NCBI RefSeq assembly: GCF_022539595.1
Contig: NC_072772.1
Span: 25,280,029 to 25,344,028, forward strand
Length of the DNA: 64,000 nt
Source of the DNA: Amphiprion ocellaris
Lineage: Eukaryota; Chordata; Actinopteri; Pomacentridae
Reading direction: 5' to 3'
In this document: positions 48,195-55,249 of the stretch, piece after piece
Layout of the letters: the number at the start of each line of letters is the position of its first letter
How positions within the stretch are numbered: the stretch's first letter is position 1
The notes under the pieces: model-generated
What the model was told of the DNA's origin: nothing
What the model saw: the letters and a program-made list of their open reading frames with translations, nothing else
The model's database searches: none
Program-made: the position numbers and the translations under genes

Positions 48195-49866
48195 TATTGA
48201 GCAATACTTTTCCAGCAATTGAAATGAGCTCTCCTACAGGCAAAATGCAACCTGCCAGGCCAGCTGGCTTTGCTCATTCCCAGGTATGCAGCCGCAGGTT
48301 CAGGCCTTCTGCTTAGGAGTCAAATTTGGACAAACACACCAAAGTAATTGCAACTGGGCACTAGGCAAGCAAAATTATCCAACACCTGCAAACGTTGCTG
48401 TCCTGTGTTTACATTCCACCAATGAGATTCATGAAGAGACTGTAATAAAAGCTTTCCCTCCCTTTATTCCACTTTGCTGATCATCTGTATTCTGTAGCAT
48501 TTCCTTCCCTCTGAATTCATTAGCTCTTATCAGATATAGGCTGTGGTGTGGTGCTGCACTGATGGAAAGTCCCAACACCAGGGACAGCCTCTTATTGCTT
48601 CATTTCTAGGTCTCATCCCAGCAAAAACAAATTCCTTCTTCCTCTCTTTCATTTTGTCTAACTTTACTTTTCACAGCTTTCCTCTTCAATCTACTGCTTT
48701 TGCTCCCTTTTTTCTTTATTGCTCCAAAATCAGATTTTCTTGAGTTGTAACCTAAGTTGTAACTGAAGTGGCAGTCAGATGACACTCAGTCTTGATCGAC
48801 TCATCAGATACTTGTTCAGTTATAATAAAAATGACTGTGCCACAAGTCTCTAGCAGAAGTTTGCTTACTAAGTAACCATGTGATAGTGGGAAACATGACA
48901 TTAGGAAAAATTCACTTCATCATCAAAGCACTTCAGGACAGGAGCGAACAGACTAAAAATTGGCAACACACTTACCCAGCACAATCATGGAGGAAATAGA
49001 TAAAAAAAGGGCAAGAAATGACAAACCCAGAAGTTTTTTTATACTACAGGTCAAGATAAATAACACTAGGACAATGTCCGAATCAGCGAGAAAAAAAAAT
49101 TAAGGTTTCCACACCATTAGACAGTCCTGAAAGGTGGGTGAATAACCTATCAAATAGGGAACTAACACAACCAAAAAAGTATGTTTTAGCCAAAGGACTG
49201 AACTTTGCAGTACCAGATACCAGTGGTTGCCCTTGTCACAGCCATGGAAACGACCATCAGAAACAACAATCTCGCATGGCAGAAGCAGAATAGTTCACAC
49301 ATCCTTTGTTGTGTAAACTGGCCACATCGCCATGATTGGTTTCACAACAACTCACACCTGGAGACAGGTGAGTCCTGGCCATTTATGGGCCATTAGCCAT
49401 GTGACCTGGAGTGGCTATAAATTCTGTAACTCCCCGTTAGTCATTTAGAACTGAAGAAGCCTCTTGAATGAGAGGTGAAAACGTCTTGAAGAGGCTACAA
49501 GTCCAGTTGATTTCTGCTGAAGCTCCGAGGATTACCATGACCTGGATGACTGCTATCAGCTGTTTTTAACAAACTGTACAATGACAGTATCTGCTTTTAA
49601 ATATCAGCTTTATGAAAGTGCTCCCCAAGTGCATCCTGAGGTGTAAATCAGTATTTGCTTGAGGCTTACCAAAGAAGTGAACCACAAAGCCATTGCCATA
49701 GCCATAGACATTAGTGGCAGGGTCAGACTGGAACTGGATGGTGATATCTGCAGTAGTGGTGTGGAGCTTGAAGCATGGCTTTGATCCTCCATACTGACCC
49801 AGCACTTTGGCTGTAAGGTCATCTCCATCATAAAACGTCAATAGGTCATTCTTACCGATGTTCAAC
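20027..49866 (-). CDS. sez6: seizure-related 6 family CUB/Sushi transmembrane protein, 3' half of gene (8 exons)
   Basis: SEZ6 proteins are neuronal type I membrane proteins with alternating CUB and Sushi domains, involved in dendrite and synapse development. Eight exons join in phase: 49866-49670, 47655-47461, 33952-33761, 30142-29948, 26579-26544, 23381-23273, 22150-22051, 20056-20027, giving about 350 residues to a stop. In order: second half of CUB3 (LLTFYDGDDLTAKVLGQYGG), Sushi 3 (TCPELPEISNGWKSTSHPEL), Sushi 4, Sushi 5 (HCVPGHPSKWSGLPPVCK), linker, transmembrane segment (FATFIPVILLLIVIIGIYLY), short cytoplasmic tail ending ETREYEVSI. Upstream exons (CUB1, CUB2, first half of CUB3) were not found before base 64000. 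The family is certain; sez6 is favoured over sez6l by adjacency to phf12. The usual NPxY-type motif in the tail is absent (FDSSIHE). Confidence 0.9.
21524..21625. repeat. near-perfect inverted repeat, 43-bp arms, 16-nt loop
   Basis: Arms 21524-21566 and 21583-21625 match at 39 of 43 positions when one is reverse-complemented. The arms begin TGGTGAAAATA and end CATGTAATCA. A shorter third copy of the inner part follows at about 21643-21660. It is in the last sez6 intron and has no coding potential. Confidence 0.85.
22051..22150 (-). CDS. sez6: sez6 exon: cytoplasmic tail
   Basis: It encodes AQRKPQQLSLSSSVPYENIT then GESTFDSSIHETT. It aligns with the family tail (basic patch, then I-T-x-E-S-x-F-D), but the NPxYE that normally follows F-D reads SSIHE. 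The acceptor is GCTCAG and the donor GTGAGT. Confidence 0.87.
23273..23381 (-). CDS. sez6: sez6 exon: transmembrane segment
   Basis: It encodes STAHLRMEGVQVAFATFIPV then ILLLIVIIGIYLYFS plus a split Lys codon. About 22 hydrophobic residues form the single membrane span. The acceptor is most likely TTTCATAG (109 nt, phase-consistent) and the donor is GTATGT. Confidence 0.9.
23561..23707. repeat. three-phase minisatellite AAAGGC / AAGGC / ACGGC
   Basis: After one aaggc unit come five aaaggc hexamers, then exactly eleven aaggc pentamers (23596-23650), then exactly eleven acggc pentamers (23651-23705). It lies in the sez6 intron upstream of the transmembrane exon. The open frames across it are repeat artefacts. 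Confidence 0.97.
23740..24449. repeat. non-coding interspersed repeat, left part
   Basis: The stretch with 'gtttgaactctgggctccac', 'cagtggcttatagaccagga' and 'acagtagttgaatcttctgg' resembles a long non-coding repeat that recurs in teleost genomes. It is cut at 24449 by the Harbinger insertion. The family is not assigned. Confidence 0.45.
24663..24833 (+). pseudogene. Myb/SANT-like protein fragment of Harbinger copy 2
   Basis: It encodes MATGKQWAAFFTLLDVEILM and then RLYGKFEHVFRKKCNTAAAA, KERETAWENIAARVSA and a stop. It is homologous to the copy 1 exon. The splice donor seen in copy 1 (GCGTAAGT) reads GCCTAAGA here, so the donor is lost. A remnant of the second exon (caatcctgtgggggagaagc) follows at about 24920. 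Confidence 0.78.
25210..25479 (-). pseudogene. HARBI1-like transposase N-terminal remnant, copy 2
   Basis: It encodes MACPFVNDPVDEGALGDCYQ, then after frame disruption pieces such as QSILYIHNLIRPDICNITNR SH that match copy 1. There are deletions and frameshifts relative to copy 1, and no catalytic region. Confidence 0.78.
25835..26543. other. sez6 intron, nothing recognised
   Basis: No coding or repeat feature could be supported apart from the flank of the Harbinger insertion. Confidence 0.4.
26544..26579 (-). CDS. sez6: sez6 36-nt micro-exon (juxtamembrane linker)
   Basis: A 36-nt open stretch lies between TTTTCTCCTCAG and GTAAGTTT. It joins Sushi 5 to the transmembrane exon in phase and encodes A-RPAEHDGNRFD-V. 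It was found from phase arithmetic: the flanking exons need a segment starting with two bases and ending with one, and this fits exactly. Confidence 0.82.
27646..27958 (+). repeat. tRNA-like SINE, copy 5, old and diverged
   Basis: 'cagttcagtggtgcaggagt', 'ggttcaaaccttcctgg' (B-box-like) and 'catgttctccctgtgcctgc' identify the family. There are many substitutions and no clean tail. It lies in a sez6 intron. Confidence 0.7.
28787..28818. repeat. perfect 11-bp hairpin with 10-nt loop
   Basis: CAAGACAATAC at 28787-28797 is mirrored by GTATTGTCTTG at 28808-28818. It is in a sez6 intron with no associated coding sequence. Confidence 0.8.
29948..30142 (-). CDS. sez6: sez6 exon: Sushi domain 5
   Basis: It encodes ETFEPCSHPGIPTYGIPSSN...HFQAGETLHYSCLTGHQLLG...VLHCVPGHPSKWSGLPPVCK. 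The HCVPGHPS.W motif is characteristic of the last Sushi domain of the SEZ6 family. The acceptor is CTCCAG and the donor GTAGGA. Confidence 0.93.
30143..33194. other. sez6 intron with (AAT)n and (AAG)n arrays, no gene recognised
   Basis: AT-rich sequence. The only structured part is the trinucleotide array at 31513-31590; the poly-Asn/poly-Ile frames over it are artefacts. Confidence 0.5.
31513..31590. repeat. compound (AAT)n-(AAG)n microsatellite
   Basis: About 16 AAT units run directly into about 9 AAG units. Confidence 0.96.
33195..33575 (+). repeat. tRNA-like SINE, copy 6, full length with (GATG)n tail
   Basis: It begins 'gggctgcacagtggcttggt', contains 'tggtttgcatcccggccttc' and 'ctcccacagtccaaaaacat', and ends in seven or eight ggat units (33544-33575). 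It is about 190 bp from the Sushi 4 exon. Confidence 0.9.
33761..33952 (-). CDS. sez6: sez6 exon: Sushi domain 4
   Basis: It encodes VSCADPGKVEHSRRVLSGPH...IQYICDKGFTLSGNSLLTCF...PMWNQKLPRCL, a complete Sushi domain in one exon. The acceptor is GTCCAG and the donor GTATGT. The 13.5-kb intron upstream of it is mostly transposon. Confidence 0.92.
33953..36330. other. sez6 intron, nothing recognised
   Basis: AT-rich unique-looking sequence between the Sushi 4 exon and the left end of the CACTA-like element. No coding sequence was supported. Confidence 0.4.
36473..38104 (+). mobile_element. Tc1-like transposon with long terminal inverted repeats, TA target
   Basis: Ends: TA then CAGTGGATACGGAAAGTATT, mirrored by 'gtattcagacccc...' up to ACTG then TA. 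The terminal inverted repeats are about 200 bp (shared 'caccctatcttgacag' and 'tgcaaatttatt' segments). It is 1.63 kb, typical of the long-TIR fish Tc1 group, and is inserted in the left subterminal part of the CACTA-like element. Confidence 0.96.
36851..37861 (+). pseudogene. Tc1-like transposase, nearly intact, C-terminal frameshift
   Basis: The open frame is 336 codons. Near the start are MRSKELPKELRDRIVARHRS and the helix-turn-helix LKVPKSIVASIILKWKKFG. The DD34E triad is complete: WSDETKTELFG, FQQDNDSKHTA, and SPDLNPIEHLW with the E 35 residues after the second D. The GGGS box is HGGGSIMLWGCFS. Near 37820 the frame shifts: the residues after SRC read ENLLHHSQEDSWLY, while another frame reads KLVASFPRRLMAVLAQKGAS, the usual C-terminus. 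One missing base would explain this, so about 20 terminal residues are replaced. Confidence 0.9.
38105..39270. other. CACTA left internal region, no gene recognised
   Basis: It begins with loose repeats (gagtcctgccaatttga; gagttcttccaacttgg) that may be subterminal repeats of the host element. No coding sequence was supported. Confidence 0.4.
39285..40020 (+). mobile_element. 3' end of a non-LTR retrotransposon (5'-truncated)
   Basis: The frame around 39330-39680 encodes AWYDSCTSSCCRTLQRVVKA, then AERIVSVSFPSLQDIYSTRL and LFSLLPSGRRLKSLRARTSR LSNSFIHQAVRKLNSLPC, the usual C-terminus of a fish LINE reverse-transcriptase protein. A 3' UTR follows and ends 'gacaataaagctgactttga' plus CTTGACTTTGA tail units near 40020. 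Small deletions disrupt the frame. It is inserted within the CACTA-like element. Confidence 0.82.
40021..41843. other. CACTA internal region, no gene recognised
   Basis: No supported coding sequence. It presumably includes the 3' part of the element's minus-strand gene, beyond the donor near 41865. Confidence 0.35.
41844..43800 (-). pseudogene. second, PB1-like/coiled protein of the CACTA-like element (decayed, spliced)
   Basis: On the minus strand an acceptor (GTTTTCAG) at about 43816 opens TLLLRVVIS. After a frame change it gives VGQLIDILKERLELEGDFSL QFEDPDFGNALCNL and EWPFPFPIPKFSYDVKLKLR, then an in-frame TAA at 43321, and continues IAQAVFEIKSYPEKDELESV, KYPCLKEPGSVTGYEGWKTR, with another frameshift near 43070. 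It ends WPALFSVEE at a GTAAGG donor (42818). A TTGTTCAG acceptor at about 42019 joins ISEEFHRITSKDLLGTFNAS, ending at a GTGAGT donor. This architecture recurs in uncharacterised fish proteins. Its start resembles a PB1-like fold only loosely; function unknown. Confidence 0.65.
42341..42580 (+). repeat. retroposon-tail-like repeat in the element's intron
   Basis: 'tgctgtgacattgcaaattt' followed by 'ccccttgtgggacaaataaa' resembles the 3' tail of a fish LINE. It lies between the two exons of the CACTA-borne gene. Confidence 0.5.
44030..44210. repeat. teleost interspersed repeat ('aagtacttgagta' type)
   Basis: 'gaaatactcaagtagaagta', 'cctcaaatttgtacttaagt' and 'cagtacttgactatatgcac' match a short repeat family I know from many fish introns. 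It sits between the two gene remnants of the CACTA-like element. Confidence 0.6.
44391..46173 (-). pseudogene. DDE-type transposase remnant of the CACTA-like element
   Basis: Minus-strand pieces in order: AHENTFVYVSVTKVLETLLG; ISISLALYIDDFEVCNPLDT with AVYWVVLNLPPRFRSSLTSI; CADNLAAHRFAGFFE with KFCRFCLISG; FHPVTGFPPDVLHDLCEGVI; GTVGGNGHEN, then an in-frame TGA where relatives have Trp; LLHLLPFIIGRK; RPKHHYPHVICCYGPLVELW TMRSEAQHSFFKKV; and a C-terminal piece SELCPSLKCEIQKKYGHLDS to TTRTFLLH. The D of IDDFE, the D of ADNLAAH and the E of MRSEAQH are candidate catalytic residues. At least three frameshifts (near 45830, 45700, 44780) and the nonsense codon inactivate it. EnSpm/CACTA is favoured from the element's ends; a KDZ-type relation cannot be excluded. 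Confidence 0.65.
46400..46460. repeat. (CA)n followed by (GT)n, self-complementary
   Basis: About 36 bp of CA-rich repeat is followed by about 24 bp of GT repeat, so the strand can fold back on itself. Confidence 0.93.
47098..47303. repeat. three tandem 70-bp units (CACTA subterminal repeat)
   Basis: 'gttatgatgacttgaa' begins at 47101, 47171 and 47241; each unit contains 'ttgttagggcaaca' and 'gagagaaatttgttg'. Units differ at a few positions. Confidence 0.95.
47461..47655 (-). CDS. sez6: sez6 exon: Sushi domain 3
   Basis: It encodes VARNDTCPELPEISNGWKST...TYQCYPGYQVVGAELLMCQWD...WSGDLPSCER. Four Sushi cysteines and the conserved Trp are present. The acceptor is TGTAG and the donor GTGAGA. 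The right end of a CACTA-like transposon lies only about 60 bp into the following intron. Confidence 0.93.
47834..48102 (+). mobile_element. left part of a non-autonomous Tc1/mariner-like element, truncated by a TA array
   Basis: It starts at TA then 'ctgttcaaaagtttggggtc' and continues 'acccagacaatttcatgttt', which is the known left end of a fish non-coding Tc1-type repeat. Relatives have an inverted copy of this end about 150-300 bp later. Here the sequence instead runs into a long (TA)n array and no right end is seen. Confidence 0.6.
48103..48197. repeat. long (TA)n microsatellite
   Basis: About 43 TA units, one interruption (ca) near the end. It is in the sez6 intron between the CUB3 and Sushi 3 exons. 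Confidence 0.97.
48198..49669. other. sez6 intron, mostly unassigned; retroelement-like motif at 49450-49560
   Basis: 'gaagaagcctcttgaatgag', 'aggtgaaaacgtcttgaaga' and 'accatgacctggatgactgc' recur next to fish retroelement sequences. No coding sequence was supported. Confidence 0.45.
49670..49866 (-). CDS. sez6: sez6 exon: second half of CUB3
   Basis: It encodes LNIGKNDLLTFYDGDDLTAK...ADITIQFQSDP...GYGNGFVVHFF. The FYDGDD and IQFQSDP...GF.VHFF pattern is the C-terminal half of a CUB domain. The acceptor is TTTCAG and the donor GTAAGC; the exon begins with the last base of a codon. Confidence 0.9.
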
Positions 49867-50138
49867 CTGAAACATAAGGCACACACAGAACAAAGTAGTA
49901 GTAGAGTTTACCTTTGTTGTTGAGTGACCACCTCCATTAAACTGGGCTTTGGTATCAGCAGATACTAAATATTAAATGACTCTGCTCAGGACATCAGTAT
50001 AAAAAAACATTAATTTTGCTTTTACTTCTGAAGTATTTTTCATCTCAAGCATTAACATACAGTAGAATTTGGTACTAAATAAAAACAAAAGTCATATAAT
50101 AAAGTCTAAATAAATATGTCAGAAGGCAAGGAAAGTGT

Positions 50139-50850
50139 CACGCCCTCCACCTCCAGCTCTGTCTAGTAGCAGCCTTTCCTCTCCTTCTCCCTCCTTTTCC
50201 TCTCCTTTCATGTGGGTGAGAGTGAGGTGTGCGTGCTGATAGGGCTGGATAATCACCACATCAAGGACACCTGCAGTTGGTGGTGGTCGACCTGCGAACA
50301 ATCATCCTTCACTATGAAAGCTGGGCTCAGACCACCACTTGACACCAGACTCTTGAACAACTTCAATTAGTTAATCCTTGTCGCTTTGTTGTGTATTTGT
50401 TACCCTGATTTTTCCTCTGCGACCCTCCCTGCCTGCACCTCTTGTCTCCTGCTGAAGCCACGGCTTCTGTCTTCCCTGTTCAGACCCAGTTTATCTTGGA
50501 TTCCTCCACGATTACTCCTGGACCCCTCACCTGATGGAAGTGACCATTGCAGCCGCACCACACACCCACTCCACCTGCATTCCCTCAATCACTCTCCCAG
50601 TTCAGGCTGCCAGCTAAGAATGCTCGGGCTGTCAATATATAGTTCATCTACATTGTGTAAGTAGCTTTTTTTCATGTCTTCTTAGTATTAATGTCAGTGT
50701 GTTGATTCCCACGCTCTGCCACTGTAAGTGTGCATTTCTGTATTTCACCATGACATTGTTCTTGTATCGTCTGTTTGTTGCAGAGTCATTTGTTGTGGTA
50801 TTTTATGATTGAACAAATGATAAAATTAAACAAATGGGATGTGTGAATCA
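50139..50850 (+). mobile_element. LTR-like sequence (possible solo LTR)
   Basis: It begins TGTCACGCCCTCCACC, is C/T-rich on the plus strand with many 'cctgcctgcacctcttgtct'-type stretches, and ends near 'gtttgttgcagagtcatttg'. It resembles in style the sequence at 60303-61012. No internal retrotransposon genes or second LTR were seen, and boundaries are approximate. Confidence 0.4.
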
Positions 50851-52589
50851 AATTTAGGAGCTTACAAAGATAAGATCGGAAGACCTAACATGCCAACTGA
50901 AGTTATGAGTACACTGAATAATTCTGTGGAAAGCGACAACCCAGCTGAAGCCTATGGAGCACATATAAGGCATGAGACAGGAAGTTCATGCCCTCTCTAC
51001 GTCTGCACTTGTGAGTTGAAGCCTAGGGCACACTAAGTAAAGTAGATAATAATGCCAACTTAGCAGAAATAAAAAAGAGGAGGTGGTCTAACTTTTGGTA
51101 AGATTACATCATATACATTTTGATTGGGTCTTAAGACTATGGGTTGTGACTTTCCAGAACGGAAGAGGTGTGTTTAGAAGGAATTTGCATAGGTATAAAA
51201 GAAGGTGTAACGCTTTGTGCAGTTAGTTAAAATCTCGAGATTTTGCTCGTTTGTTCTTACAACCTCTATGTTGAATGAACATTATTCACATAAGACTCTG
51301 AAGACTGTTCGACGATGGTTTCTTGAAAGTTTTTCAAGACTCCAAGTTTTGATCCAGAATTGATCTTTGATTATGTGTGTGACAAAGCTGCCTGATCATC
51401 AAAAACAGTTTGAGTATTCTGTTGCCATGCTGTGTGAATGTTTCTATATCCATCCCTGCGTAGTCTTTCCCAGCTTGGTGTTACCAACTCTTAGTTAGCT
51501 CTACTCCTAATTATTATTCCTCTTGTATTATTAAGCCTGTACTGTAGTTTTTCACTCTGTGCACCTAGTTTCTTGTCATGCTTCAGCTTCCATAGGTGTA
51601 TCCTGCTCTGTAATTTCTCTGTGCCTCGCTAGTCATTTCCCTCTGGAGACGTGCAGTGTAGTGGGACTCCAGTGATGTCATTTCCTCTTCCCCAATTAAC
51701 TTTACCATTGTGTTTGCGTAACCATAGTATTACTGTAAGTAAATGTAATATTTTTGAATCTGTCGGTCTGCTGTCTTTGCTGTCTGCGTCTGAGTCTGAC
51801 ACTCCGAGACAAAAAGAAAGCTGCAGCAAAAAAAAACAAAAAAAAAACTGTTGCATCTGAAGCTGCTGGAGGACAGAACCGTCAGGACAGAGACACTCTG
51901 TTCTGCTTGACAAATATACATTTTCTAAACATGGTGTCATGGGATGTGAGGGTGGCGGTATTATCTGGGCTGGTCTAGCGGTTTGTCAGCAGTTGAAAAT
52001 GACACAATGATGCATGCACTACAGGGTTTGTGGTTAGAATTAGCAATAACCACAAAATGTTACATCTTTTCAAATAATTACTGATATAATACCAGCACTG
52101 CAAACCATACATGCCCACAATGCAGCATGTTAGGTGGCTAAAAACTAAATGTTAATATGTTTAACCTTCCATGAATGAATTTGTTTTGTCAGATACCACC
52201 TTTCTGTAGTTTTTGACAAACTGTGAGGACTGCAGTGGGATGAAGAAGCTGAGAGCTCTGGTCATATTTTGTACTGAGAATGAACGTGCAGAGATACTGA
52301 GTCTAGAGCAAATTGCAAAAGACGTCATGGAAAGCAAATCTCCCAGAATGACGTTCACATAGATGTGTACAACCAGATATTCAATAATAAATGTAACTCC
52401 AGAGGGGACACATGCCACCGGGTTGACTTTTGTATATGTGCTACTATGTGTGTTGCAGTTGCTGTGGAGTTTGTATTGTTTGTACGTATTCATTGGTCTT
52501 CCGTGGTGATACCTTATGTGTACATGATTTATGTTTCTTAATGTTAAGACTTAAGGTCTATGAACATCTAAAATATTTTCTGGTAATCC
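50851..52589. other. presumed sez6 intron, no gene recognised
   Basis: Open frames here have no recognisable domain. The missing CUB3 first-half exon was looked for on the minus strand and not found. Confidence 0.4.
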
Positions 52590-53840
52590 TCAAGAGGGGC
52601 TGTTGTGTGCAGTGGCTGCAAAGGACTGTCAATATAATAAATATAAAAATGACAGTTGGATTGGACTTAAGGTCTTGTTTCAGTGCTCAATAGATATAAT
52701 ATTGATCCGTGGGGTACCCCAAGGATCGGTCCTTGGACCAGTACTTTTTCTTCTTTATGTAAACGATATTGTGTCTGTTTCTAATGTACTAAAATGCATC
52801 TTATTTGCGGATGATACCACCTTATTTTACTCTGGAGAAAATATAAACAAGGTTCTACAAACCGTAGAAAATGAGTTTCAGAAAATTATGAAATGGTTCA
52901 ATGCTAACAGACTATCTTTAAATATAAGTAAGACTAAATATATGATTTTTAGTTGTAAAAGGAAAGACATCGATGTAACATTGTTTATACAAGGATCAGA
53001 GATCGAAAGGACACACGAGATTAAGTTTTTAGGTGTAATGATTGATGAACAGTTGACATGGAAATCCCACATAGAGCATGTAAAAACAAAGGTATCCCAA
53101 ACCATAGCTGCTACATAAGGTCAAAGAATCTCTGAATAAGAGTGCTTTGTTTCTGTTGTATAACTCACTGATTGTTCCATATCTGACCTATTGTATTGAA
53201 ATGTGGGGAAGTGCTTGTAAAACCTACATTGAACCAATTTTCCTTTTGCAGAAATGTGTGGGTACAGGGCCCATACAAATCCAATATTTATACAATTAGA
53301 AACATTAAAAATTAATGCATTGGTAGAATATAACCTCCTCAAAACTACGTATAAAGCTTACCAAAAAGTATTACCAGACAACTTACTAAACAGATTCAAA
53401 AAGAGAGAAAGTAGATACAAATTAAGAAGAACTGAAGTTTTTTCAACACCAGAGTTTAGAACAAAACCAAAGGAAAGATGTATCTCAATTCAAGGAGTCA
53501 GTCTGTGGAATAATCTAGATGAGAAAATTAAAACTTACAAGTCCATTTTTATTTTTAAGATAAGTCTAAAAGCTTCATTTCTGAAAAAAATATGACACTG
53601 CTGTGTAGCAGCAAACTTGCTTTATGGTTTTGCTGAATTTATTGACAGATGGCTGTGTTCAACAGCATAATTTGACAATGACTTGTCAGTGATTTTATGT
53701 TGATAGGGGGCAGACTTTATAAGTATTTTACTTCCTTCTGCCACCCTTTCATTCAAATATTTTTCTTTTTTGTATATGTATTTATGTGGTATTTGTTTTT
53801 GGTGAATGAATGAAATAAACAAACAAAAAAAATAATAATA
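52590..53840 (+). mobile_element. LINE fragment: reverse transcriptase C-terminal half, frameshifted
   Basis: In order: RGVPQGSVLGPVLFLLYVND (RT motif), CILFADDTTLFYSG (FADD catalytic box), KWFNANRLSLNISKTKYMIF and LGVMIDEQLTWKSHIEHVKT, then a frameshift near 53110. It continues in another frame KESLNKSALFLLYNSLIVPY LTYCIEMWGSACKTYIEPIF, then after a small deletion NALVEYNLLKTTYKAYQKVL and GVSLWNNLDEKIKTYKS. It ends with a 3' UTR and 'tgaatgaatgaaataaac' tail. It is 5'-truncated, as usual for LINEs, and inactive. I am not sure of the clade (Rex1/CR1-like is likely). Confidence 0.9.
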
Positions 53841-54806
53841 GAGTACAGTTTTCATGTATCGTTGCGATCCCATACTGTTAGCTGGACTCAACATCAGCTG
53901 ATTAGAGGGGTTGTCCTCTGATGTATTGTCATGTTTGGGGGACTTATAGGAGTAACATTTCAGAAAAGAGAGGTCAAAATCAGTGCAGCAGAACTTCTAG
54001 TCCCTAGTCAAGCTCTAAAATGTGTGTATGCTACTTTCCCTACTATGTCTCTTCATACCTTCAAACATTCATCTTTTTCTCAAGTCATTTAATTCACTAC
54101 AATTTATTTAAAAAAAGACTTTCTGCTAAAAACAAAAGTATTTGCCAGTTTACTTAATCACTCCACTCTAGCATAATTTATGGAAATATCATGCTAGTTT
54201 TACTTGACTTTATACTTCTACTACAACAAAATGTTGTACTTTTTGCTTCACTTTTTTGACATGGTTGTGGTCATTACTGCTTTGTCAATTAAGTTCAAAA
54301 CATACGATGAGCTCAAAAATGTGATAAAGAAAAGACAATATACCATGGCAAAACATATAGTATACAAGGAAGTTAAAATTAACTCCAGTTTAGGGATTAC
54401 AATAGTAGAATGCTGCTTGCATATTAATACAATTCCAGGACCATTTATCTACAAAAAAGTCCTTTTATTTATACTGACAAGTGCATTATGTGTTCCAAAT
54501 GGGCTGACTGTGACCTCCCATGTTGCTACTTGAAGCTTTCTCAATATCATCGCAAACAATCATCAGCTTTCTCTCAACACTGTGTTTTGTTATCAGAACT
54601 TAAACATTAAAGCTCAAATTAGCTGATGCCTTGTCACATATAATCAGCACTGTTGAGAAAGAGAGAGTTAACTGCGCATGACTAATGTAATCTTATGCTG
54701 CATGTGACCATTTTTACTATCATTTAATCTGGCAAATAGTTCTTCCAGTAAGGTGTTAAAGTAACAACTAATTTATTGATTACTTCAAACACTATTTTTA
54801 TTTCTA
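53841..54806. other. presumed sez6 intron, no gene recognised
   Basis: One 109-codon frame (54204-54533) has no recognisable domain and is AT-driven. Nothing else was supported. Confidence 0.4.
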
Positions 54807-55116
54807 GCTGCACAGTGTCTTGGTGCTTAGCACTTTACTTTGCAGCTAGAAGATCCCTGGTTCGCGTCCCGGCCTTCCTGGGATCTTTCTGTGTGGAGTT
54901 TGCATGGTCCAAAAACATGCTGAGTTTAATTGTTGATTCTAAATTGTCCGTGGATGTGAATGTGAGTGTGATTGATTGTCTCTATGTGTAGTCCTGTGAT
55001 AGACTGGTCACCTGTTCAGGGTGTTCTGTGCCTTCACCCTAAATCAGTTGGAATAGACTCCAACCCCCGTGACCCTAATGAGGACTAAGCGGTGTATAGA
55101 TGATGATGGATGGATA
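54807..55116 (+). repeat. tRNA-like SINE, copy 7, with internal deletion
   Basis: 'gctgcacagtgtcttggtgc', 'ggttcgcgtcccggccttcc' and the 'gatgatggatggat' tail identify it. The 'tgttctccctgtgcatg...' segment is missing between 'gtttgcatg' and 'gtccaaaaac'. Confidence 0.85.
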
Positions 55117-55249
55117 CATTTTTATTCCTCAAAAAATATAGCACTTCCAATTTCCTCCTTTTTGTTAGAAGTCTGATCAGAAAAATCCTGGACCTCAAAC
55201 TCCAAAGGGACACACAGATTAAATTTAAGATATGATAAGAATAAACTAC

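Noticed and set aside
50386..50664. 92-codon Ser/Leu-rich frame
   Set aside because: It lies inside LTR-like C/T-rich sequence and has no domain.
54204..54533. 109-codon frame in a presumed intron
   Set aside because: No recognisable domain, AT-rich composition and no flanking splice logic.
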